The translations under genes were made by a program, and so were the position numbers. This document shows positions 4,680-8,523 of a stretch of DNA of 8,523 nucleotides, in pieces. The stretch comes from an uncultured Bacteroidales bacterium (lineage in GTDB: Bacteria; Bacteroidota; Bacteroidia; Bacteroidales; Paludibacteraceae): NCBI GenBank assembly GCA_937885465.1, contig CAKZZM010000005.1:1-8523 (forward strand), given 5' to 3'. The notes beneath the pieces are model-generated. The model saw nothing but the letters and a program-made list of their open reading frames with translations. It did not search any database and was not told the origin of the DNA. Numbering within the stretch: position 1 is the first letter of the stretch; each line of letters opens with the position of its first letter.

Positions 4680-6005
4680 TTAAAGCAATCCTGTCATATA
4701 AACAGGAACAAGGAGTGTTTCTCTGTCTTTCTGGTAGTCCTTGGTATATAATAGAATGCGTTCCCCTATATTAGATGAATATTTATTGCAAAATTCATCT
4801 AATGATTTATGTGTCTTGTACCCGGAGGATTTGACTTCAACAGGTAATAACTTGTTCCCACGCGAAAGGAGAAAGTCAACCTCATAATTATGATTGCTCT
4901 CTCCTGGGAAGGTATGATAAAAAAGTTCATTTCCTTCTGCTTTCAGCATCTGGGCAATTAGGTTTTCATAAACATATCCGAGATTTGCATCCAGTTTATC
5001 AGATAGTAATTTGCTATAGATGATATTTTCCGTATATCCTTTGTCCCAGAAAGCCAATGTTACGAAAAGACCCGTATCCGCTACAAACATCTTATATCGG
5101 TATATGTTTTGTGTGAGTGGCATGCCGACATTCGGATCGTTGACATGGTATGCTAAAGAAATAGTCATGCTATCTGCCATATCAGCCACGACACCGGCTA
5201 CCCTTTGCGCATCTTGGTTCTCCAATACACTTGAAATTTGATAGCGTCCTGCATTATTGGATAATTGTGAGGGTATGGCAGCAAATAAATGCGAGGCCCG
5301 ACCTGTAGGGTCAATTTTATTGAAGTCTTCTTTGTATAATTCGATGATTTCTCGTTTTTTGCTATCTACGGCTTGCATATTGTTAGTGCTTAAGTAAGTA
5401 TCCACAGCCTGAGGCATACCACCAACAAGCATGTACAGGCGAAGATCACGCATGAGCTTCCTGTGAGAGTTCTCAAGAGGATGTTTCATCTCCCAAAACT
5501 TACGCAGGATGGAATAGGAGGTCTCATTACCCATCGCCCAATAGAATTCTTCAAAATCCATAGGATATAGAGTTAGACGCGTTTCCTCTGATGGGATAAC
5601 GATGTCTTTTACATTCTTTTTGATTGATAATAACGATCCGGTCTCAATATAATCATATCTTCTGTCTTTTACAAGATACTTGATAGCTTGACGTGCAACA
5701 GGTTTGAGCTGTACTTCATCAAAAATAATAACAGATTCTCGTTCGTACAAAGTGATACCGGTTTCCACTTGCAAACGCATGAAGAAGAAATTCAAATCAC
5801 TCATGTCATCAAATAGAGAACTAATCTCTTTGCTGATGTGCGCAAAATCGATTGTTATGTATGTTTTGTACTCCTGTTTGGCAAATACTTCCGCAAGAGT
5901 AGATTTGCCGACACGGCGAACTCCCTTAATAAGAAGTGCCGTGCTCCCATTACGCTCATTCTTCCATTGGAGCATCTTTTGATACAGTTTACGCTTGAAA
6001 ATCAT
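4680..6005 (-). CDS. AAA-family ATPase with C-terminal DUF4143-type region
   Basis: 441 residues from the ATG at 6005. Walker A GVRRVGKST is at 28-36, Walker B VIIFDE at 92-97, and ETGSLLS lies shortly after as in this family. The C-terminal third carries YEVDFLLSRG...LPVEVKSS, where D377 and E390-V-K392 resemble the D...ExK core of PD-(D/E)XK nucleases, a known trait of the AAA_14/DUF4143 group. No signal or membrane segment is present. An upstream ATG at 6059 would add 18 residues but lies inside the promoter (-7 box 6037-6030), and family members typically begin 'MIFKRK.Y..ML.WK', so I choose 6005. Family function is not established; roles in defence, mobility or regulation have been suggested. 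The gene stands alone, opposite to the polysaccharide genes, with its own terminator. Confidence 0.92.
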   Translation of the reverse strand: MIFKRKLYQKMLQWKNERNGSTALLIKGVRRVGKSTLAEVFAKQEYKTYITIDFAHISKEISSLFDDMSDLNFFFMRLQVETGITLYERESVIIFDEVQLKPVARQAIKYLVKDRRYDYIETGSLLSIKKNVKDIVIPSEETRLTLYPMDFEEFYWAMGNETSYSILRKFWEMKHPLENSHRKLMRDLRLYMLVGGMPQAVDTYLSTNNMQAVDSKKREIIELYKEDFNKIDPTGRASHLFAAIPSQLSNNAGRYQISSVLENQDAQRVAGVVADMADSMTISLAYHVNDPNVGMPLTQNIYRYKMFVADTGLFVTLAFWDKGYTENIIYSKLLSDKLDANLGYVYENLIAQMLKAEGNELFYHTFPGESNHNYEVDFLLSRGNKLLPVEVKSSGYKTHKSLDEFCNKYSSNIGERILLYTKDYQKDRETLLVPVYMTGLL

Positions 6006-6029
6006 GATACTTAATTTTAAAAATCGCTG

Positions 6030-6060
6030 CAAAGATACAACTTTTTTTTGAAATCGCAAA
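6030..6060 (-). promoter_or_regulatory. Bacteroidetes-type promoter of the ATPase gene
   Basis: On the minus strand TTTG (6060-6057), 19 bases, then TATCTTTG (6037-6030): an exact consensus match. Transcription should begin near 6026, leaving a leader of about 20 nt before the ATG at 6005 and excluding the in-frame ATG at 6059. The -33 TTTG is supplied by the first unit of the 33-bp tandem repeat. Confidence 0.85.
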
Positions 6061-6124
6061 ATTTATATTAAGGAATATGCGTAAAATCGCAAAATTTATA
6101 TTAAGGAATATGCGTAAAATCGCA
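6051..6124. repeat. 33-bp tandem repeat (2.2 copies) upstream of the ATPase
   Basis: Two identical 33-base units (6051-6083 and 6084-6116) are followed by the first 8 bases of a third (6117-6124). Each unit starts AAATCGCAAAATTTATATT and ends GGAATATGCGTA. The first unit contains the promoter's -33 TTTG on the minus strand, and the unit junctions form TGCG-N6-CGCA half-dyads. This suits a repeated regulator site just upstream of the promoter; exact identity implies recent duplication or active homogenisation. Confidence 0.9.
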
Positions 6125-6154
6125 TTTTCTTGCCGAAATCAAGAAAAATACGCA
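6111..6154. repeat. Interrupted dyad next to the tandem repeat
   Basis: TTTTCTTG (6125-6132), 7 bases, CAAGAAAA (6140-6147) is a perfect 8-bp dyad. It is flanked by TGCGTA (6111-6116) and TACGCA (6149-6154), also complementary. It may be a further operator or the end structure of the cassette. Confidence 0.5.
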
Positions 6155-6161
6155 TTGAGAC

Positions 6162-6175
6162 TTGTCTGTCACTAT
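6162..6175 (-). repeat. Inverted repeat, right end of ATPase cassette
   Basis: TTGTCTGTCACTAT is the exact reverse complement of 4661-4674. It lies 45 bases before the GT2 start codon and about 100 bases upstream of the ATPase -33 element. Confidence 0.8.
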
Positions 6176-6219
6176 CGTTCATAGAGTACTGAGTATAGCT
6201 TGAAATAAAACGAATATAT

Positions 6220-7287
6220 ATGACCCAACCAATCCACATTGTAATGACCCCGACACGCAATGAAGCGTGGGTGATACGGGCGTTCCTGGAATCCACAACC
6301 CGTTGGGCGGATTATGTCATCATCTGCGACCAGTTCTCAACGGACGGGACAAGGGAGATTGTCACGCAGTATGCTGCGCTTGGTCAAAAGTCGAAAGATA
6401 AAAGACCGCTCGCAAGCTCGCTCAAAGAGGAAACGCCAAAGCGAGCGGAAGTAATTCTCATTGACAATCCCAATACAGAATTCAACGAGGCGGAGCGGCA
6501 GCGGATATTAGTAGCCAAGGCGCGTGAGGTGGCAGCAGGACGCGATACGCTCCTGTGGGGATTAGATGCCGATGAAATCCTTGCTGCCAATGCCTTCGAG
6601 ACGGACGATTGGCAGAAGATTATGCACTCCAAACCCGGTGCAGTGTTCTGGTTTCATTGGGCGCAACTGACGCATGACAAACAGCATTACTACAACAATC
6701 GCGACCCGTACCCGTGGCTCTTTCATGACGATGGCATAGAGCCGCATGGCAACTATGTCCGCGAGATGCACTCTATGCGTATTCCGTATCCCTTGGACGA
6801 ACACGACATGACCTATGTAAAGGATTTCCGTGTCCTGCATCTCGGACCGGCTCCGCTCAATCGCGTCAAAGCCAAGGAACGGTTCTATATGTTTGTGGAT
6901 TGGCAGGTGAACCACCGCCCGCCTTATACCATGGGACGCAGTTATATAGGCAGTAATACTTATCCGGCAGAACAATTCCCTTTGCCCGAAGAATGGATTT
7001 ATATCGTAGAGAAAGATGGCTGGAGTCTGTGGGATAATATAGAATTGGACGAGACGCATTGTTGGATGGATGATTATATCTACGAGCGGCTCGACAAGTT
7101 CCCGATGCGAACGCTTGTCAAACTACCCATTTGGACACCCGAGTTTATGGAATATTACCATCTCAAAGACCCTCGCCCGTGGTATGTGCGGTTGGTTCAC
7201 AAATATCTGGAATGGACGCAACCGCACAAAGATAATATCTGCGTCCGTGCGATAGATAAGGTATTGAGGAAAATGGTGAAGAAATAA
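6220..7287 (+). CDS. GT2-type glycosyltransferase (GT-A fold)
   Basis: 355 residues, cytoplasmic, no membrane spans. The N-terminus PIHIVMTPTRNEAWVIRAFL matches the nucleotide-binding first strand of GT2-like enzymes, followed by IICDQFSTDGT (34-44). The DxD metal site is LDADE at 115-119. Later FWFHW, VLHLGPAP and aromatic-rich stretches form the acceptor half, as in other Bacteroidales polysaccharide GT2 proteins. The likely job is adding one sugar to the surface glycan made with the upstream genes. Residues about 56-75 form a charged insert coded by an inverted-repeat-rich segment. The start was rebuilt downstream of the ATPase cassette. I see no Shine-Dalgarno sequence and no consensus promoter at 6176-6219, so expression may depend on read-through antisense to the ATPase. 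Residues 3-19 equal those of the stub at 4535. Confidence 0.9.
   Translation: MTQPIHIVMTPTRNEAWVIRAFLESTTRWADYVIICDQFSTDGTREIVTQYAALGQKSKDKRPLASSLKEETPKRAEVILIDNPNTEFNEAERQRILVAKAREVAAGRDTLLWGLDADEILAANAFETDDWQKIMHSKPGAVFWFHWAQLTHDKQHYYNNRDPYPWLFHDDGIEPHGNYVREMHSMRIPYPLDEHDMTYVKDFRVLHLGPAPLNRVKAKERFYMFVDWQVNHRPPYTMGRSYIGSNTYPAEQFPLPEEWIYIVEKDGWSLWDNIELDETHCWMDDYIYERLDKFPMRTLVKLPIWTPEFMEYYHLKDPRPWYVRLVHKYLEWTQPHKDNICVRAIDKVLRKMVKK
6226..6276 (+). repeat. Direct repeat, right copy (GT2 5' end)
   Basis: Matches 4550-4600 at 47 of 51 bases. The four differences (CCA/CCT, ATT/ATC, GTA/GTC, GTG/GTA) are all synonymous, so both copies appear to have been under protein-level selection before the left one was truncated. 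Confidence 0.9.
6406..6448. repeat. Inverted repeat inside the GT2 gene
   Basis: CCGCTCGC (6406-6413) and GCGAGCGG (6441-6448) are a perfect 8-bp dyad with a 27-base loop, preceded by an AAAAGTCGAAAGATAAAAGA-type purine tract. The composition looks like Bacteroidales intergenic repeat sequence rather than enzyme core, and it encodes the extra charged residues after GT2 strand 2. Confidence 0.5.
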
Positions 7288-7313
7288 CCCCTCGAATGAA
7301 GTAAGGATAATAA

Positions 7314-7649
7314 ATGAATGAAAATATGGAAACGAAAGAAGCAAACAGCGCAGCCCAACAATCAGATGCAGAGTTGACGTACGAAATGTACAAAGAAACA
7401 AAAGCGTATATGGGCGAGTTTATGATTTTGGAGCAAAAGCACGAAGAACAGCGCAAGCAGGAAGCAGTTGCCGAAGCGCAGCGCGAGGCAACGCACGGCA
7501 AACGCAACAGGCTTAGCCAATGGTGGTATAACTACCGTCTCGCTCGCCGTGACGAGCGGTGGTGGCAAGAGGAACAAGAACTCCTCGAAATGGCAAGTCC
7601 TATGAAGGCATTTGCAAGGTTCAAGGAACATGAAAAGAAATTGAACTAA
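7314..7649 (+). CDS. 111-aa charged helical protein, unrecognised
   Basis: Starts 26 bases after the GT2 stop with a good ribosome site (AAGGA 7303-7307, 6 bases before ATG), so it is probably co-transcribed. The product is strongly hydrophilic. Residues 20-60 are a Glu/Gln/Lys-rich probable coiled coil (EQKHEEQRKQEAVAEAQRE). Residues 61-91 are basic-aromatic with two Trp-Trp pairs (70-71, 83-84), and the tail ARFKEHEKKLN is charged. There is no signal peptide or membrane segment. I do not recognise a family. The stop lies in a short direct repeat (AAATTGAACTA twice). The WW-containing amphipathic part could touch a membrane or partner protein, but this is speculation. Confidence 0.75.
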   Translation: MNENMETKEANSAAQQSDAELTYEMYKETKAYMGEFMILEQKHEEQRKQEAVAEAQREATHGKRNRLSQWWYNYRLARRDERWWQEEQELLEMASPMKAFARFKEHEKKLN

Positions 7650-7739
7650 AATTGAACTAAAATCGGTCATTAGCGTTCAAATGAAAACGCCAAGTTATCG
7701 AAATTACAGGATAATGAGGAGACCGAATGGCGACACCCT

Positions 7740-7829
7740 ATGGCAAGTTATGGTTACTATATGACCATGAACCACAACCGTAAGGAGCGCAAACGCCTCC
7801 ACAAGGAACAACTATCTGCAATTCAGTAG
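7740..7829 (+). CDS. 29-aa ORF, possible remnant related to the 69-aa protein
   Basis: ATG at 7740 gives 29 residues (start MASYGYYMTMNH) ending ERKRLHKEQLSAIQ, which matches the C-terminus ERKRLHKEELAAIK of the 69-aa protein at 7867 at 11 of 14 positions. The frame stays open upstream to a TAG at 7671-7673 and reads plausibly (...LQDNEETEWRHP...), but has no earlier start. The good ribosome-site-like TGAGGAGA (7715-7722) instead serves an ATG at 7727 in another frame. It may be a short peptide gene or the 3' end of a decayed or frameshifted gene. Confidence 0.4.
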   Translation: MASYGYYMTMNHNRKERKRLHKEQLSAIQ

Positions 7830-7831
7830 CC

Positions 7832-7859
7832 ACTCTTGACTCTTAACCTTTAACTCTTA
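7832..7859. repeat. Heptanucleotide tandem repeat (ACTCTTR), four copies
   Basis: ACTCTTG, ACTCTTA, ACCTTTA, ACTCTTA in uninterrupted tandem, ending 7 bases before the ATG at 7867. It has the same 7-base period as the GTGAAAR array at 1198-1260 but a different sequence. It occupies the place of a ribosome site for the next gene. Confidence 0.7.
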
Positions 7860-7866
7860 GCTTAAT

Positions 7867-8076
7867 ATGTTCAAGTACACCAAACGGCTTATTGCCGAAA
7901 TCCGTTTTCGGTTAGACGAACTGAAATGGGACAAGAAAGAGGAAGAAGCCATCTCTCATGTAGAAAGTTTCTCCGGTCATGGCAGCATGGACGGCTTCCG
8001 CATCCATAAAGAGTTCGAAGCCCAACGCGCCGAGCGCAAACGCTTGCATAAGGAAGAACTGGCAGCAATAAAATAA
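7867..8076 (+). CDS. 69-aa charged small protein, unrecognised
   Basis: Starts MFKYTKRLIAEIRFRLDELK and ends EAQRAERKRLHKEELAAIK, with a Gly/Ser/His-containing middle (SFSGHGSMDGF, about residues 39-49). Predicted as two charged helices joined by a flexible centre; no signal, membrane segment or cysteine. The ATG has no Shine-Dalgarno, as is common in Bacteroidales. Codon choice (CGC, GCC, GAG with AAA) looks coding. The C-terminal motif is shared with the 29-aa ORF just upstream, suggesting a duplicated small-protein family. Function unknown; the position after the polysaccharide genes may be incidental. Confidence 0.65.
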   Translation: MFKYTKRLIAEIRFRLDELKWDKKEEEAISHVESFSGHGSMDGFRIHKEFEAQRAERKRLHKEELAAIK

Positions 8077-8080
8077 AGGT

Positions 8081-8210
8081 GTAAATACACTCACGGGCAA
8101 TCTACTACGCCCGAAAAGCAAACGTCATTAAAAAAATTCTCAGGCGAGCATAACTCATAGTAAATACACGCACCCAGCAGGACTCCGTGAGGCGTCCTAT
8201 TGTATTTTTG
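8081..8210. other. Spacer with direct repeat and two hairpins
   Basis: GTAAATACACTCAC (8081-8094) and GTAAATACACGCAC (8160-8173) are 13/14 identical direct repeats 79 bp apart. CGGGC (8094-8098) pairs with GCCCG (8109-8113). AGGAC (8179-8183) pairs with GTCCT (8194-8198) and is followed by ATTGTATTTTTG, a weak terminator-like form that could end the rightward operon. Confidence 0.45.
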
Positions 8211-8229
8211 TGGTGTCTTTATAGTGTCT

Positions 8230-8260
8230 TTTGGAGTGCTTTGCTTCATGTGTAATTTTG
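8230..8260 (+). promoter_or_regulatory. Bacteroidetes-type promoter for the gene at 8277
   Basis: TTTG at 8230-8233, 19 bases, then TAATTTTG at 8253-8260: an exact match to TTTG-N19-TAnnTTTG. Start of transcription near 8264 leaves a leader of only about 13 nt before the ATG at 8277. Confidence 0.8.
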
Positions 8261-8276
8261 CGAAAAAAATTACGCT

Positions 8277-8523
8277 ATGGCACTTTCTCTTTTGACATCC
8301 ATACCTGCAACGTGCTACACATCGCAGTTGCAGGAAATAGTTCTCTCCACCTCCGCCGCGAGCGTCACACTCACTATCACCCACCAAGCGGTATTGTACT
8401 ACAGCGGCAACGGGCAGACGCGCGTTTTTCAAGCCACCTACAGCACGCGCTCTAACCGCGCCAAGATGTACGACATCGGCTCGCTCCTCGAAACCTTCAT
8501 GCTCAATCGGGACGGGGTGCAGC
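8277..8523 (+). CDS. N-terminal part of an unrecognised protein (runs off the window)
   Basis: ATG at 8277 opens a frame with no stop through 8523, giving at least 82 residues. It begins MALSLLTSIPATCYTSQLQE and continues with Ser/Thr-rich beta-type sequence (VLSTSAASVTLTITHQAVLYYSG), then MYDIGSLLETFML. The exact consensus promoter just upstream and GC-rich codon choice (CGC, ACC, GGC), unlike the A/T-rich spacer before it, support a real gene. There is no typical lipoprotein or signal peptide. The Ser/Thr-rich beta pattern recalls large phage- or surface-type structural proteins of Bacteroidales, but this is impression rather than identification. Confidence 0.75.
   Translation, partial: MALSLLTSIPATCYTSQLQEIVLSTSAASVTLTITHQAVLYYSGNGQTRVFQATYSTRSNRAKMYDIGSLLETFMLNRDGVQ

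Larger units (their letters stand above)
4661..6175 (-). mobile_element. Candidate ATPase cassette bounded by 14-bp inverted repeats
   Basis: ATAGTGACAGACAA at 4661-4674 and its exact reverse complement TTGTCTGTCACTAT at 6162-6175 bracket one minus-strand AAA ATPase with its own promoter. Outside lie the two copies of the GT2 5' end. No transposase or integrase is encoded, so any movement must be supplied in trans, come from homologous recombination, or use the ATPase/nuclease-like protein itself. DUF4143-type ATPases occur in many scattered copies in Bacteroidales genomes, consistent with mobility, but mobility itself is my inference. Confidence 0.5.

Noticed and set aside
6006..6059. 18-residue N-terminal extension of the ATPase from the ATG at 6059
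   Set aside because: This ATG lies inside the -33 region of the exact promoter at 6060-6030, upstream of the predicted transcript start, and the family normally begins at the equivalent of the ATG at 6005.
6562..7059. 165-aa minus-strand open frame inside GT2
   Set aside because: It is antisense to a clear GT2 coding sequence, with no promoter or recognisable domain.
7727..7783. 18-codon ORF behind a good TGAGGAGA site
   Set aside because: It is short with no recognisable sequence; the overlapping frame at 7740 shares a motif with the next protein and is the better candidate.
8203..8210. TATTTTTG as an alternative -7 box for the last gene
   Set aside because: It matches TAnnTTTG but has no TTTG 19-21 bases upstream; the box at 8253-8260 has both elements at exact spacing.

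Overview
The window looks like a Bacteroidales chromosome (Bacteroides/Prevotella type). The best evidence is three promoters that match the Bacteroidetes sigma consensus exactly, TTTG-N19-TAnnTTTG (41-71 plus strand, 6060-6030 minus strand, 8230-8260 plus strand). The gene content agrees: an FrhB/pyruvyl-transferase polysaccharide protein, a GT32 enzyme, a DUF4143-type AAA ATPase, and a small ORF of the kind that precedes GNAT acetyltransferases in this order. The organism is inferred from content; no rRNA or other marker gene is present.

Layout. (1) 1-534: a consensus promoter drives a 50-aa ORF, then what looks like the truncated start of a GNAT acetyltransferase, then a start-less ORF remnant; I read this as a decayed toxin-antitoxin-like pair. 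(2) 535-1521: almost 1 kb with no credible gene but dense structure: terminator-like hairpins, an imperfect 40-bp inverted repeat enclosing two perfect palindromes, a 15-bp long-range inverted repeat, a heptanucleotide array, a 10-bp hairpin, and a control region with helically phased 11-bp repeats. (3) 1522-4547: two polysaccharide genes, a 744-residue fusion of an iron-sulphur/FrhB-like reductase with a polysaccharide pyruvyl transferase, and a GT32 glycosyltransferase. (4) 4535-6276: a cassette with a minus-strand AAA ATPase that has its own promoter and terminator and is bracketed by 14-bp inverted repeats. It sits exactly between a 22-codon stub of a GT2 gene and a full GT2 gene that begins with the same residues. 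(5) 6220-8076: the intact GT2 gene and a series of small, charged proteins of unknown function. (6) 8077-8523: a spacer with hairpins and a direct repeat, a consensus promoter, and the 5' end of an unrecognised protein running off the window.

How it fits together. The fused protein, GT32 and GT2 probably belong to one cell-surface polysaccharide operon read rightward from a promoter near 1423. GT32 and GT2 were once translationally coupled by a 13-base overlap (ATGGAAAAGATAA). The ATPase cassette now separates them, and GT2 has a new 5' end that differs from the stub only at synonymous positions. The most interesting points are this cassette with its repeats, the architecture of the control region at 1359-1477, the unusual fusion protein with an in-frame (TAC)9 microsatellite, and the palindrome-rich block at 637-881.
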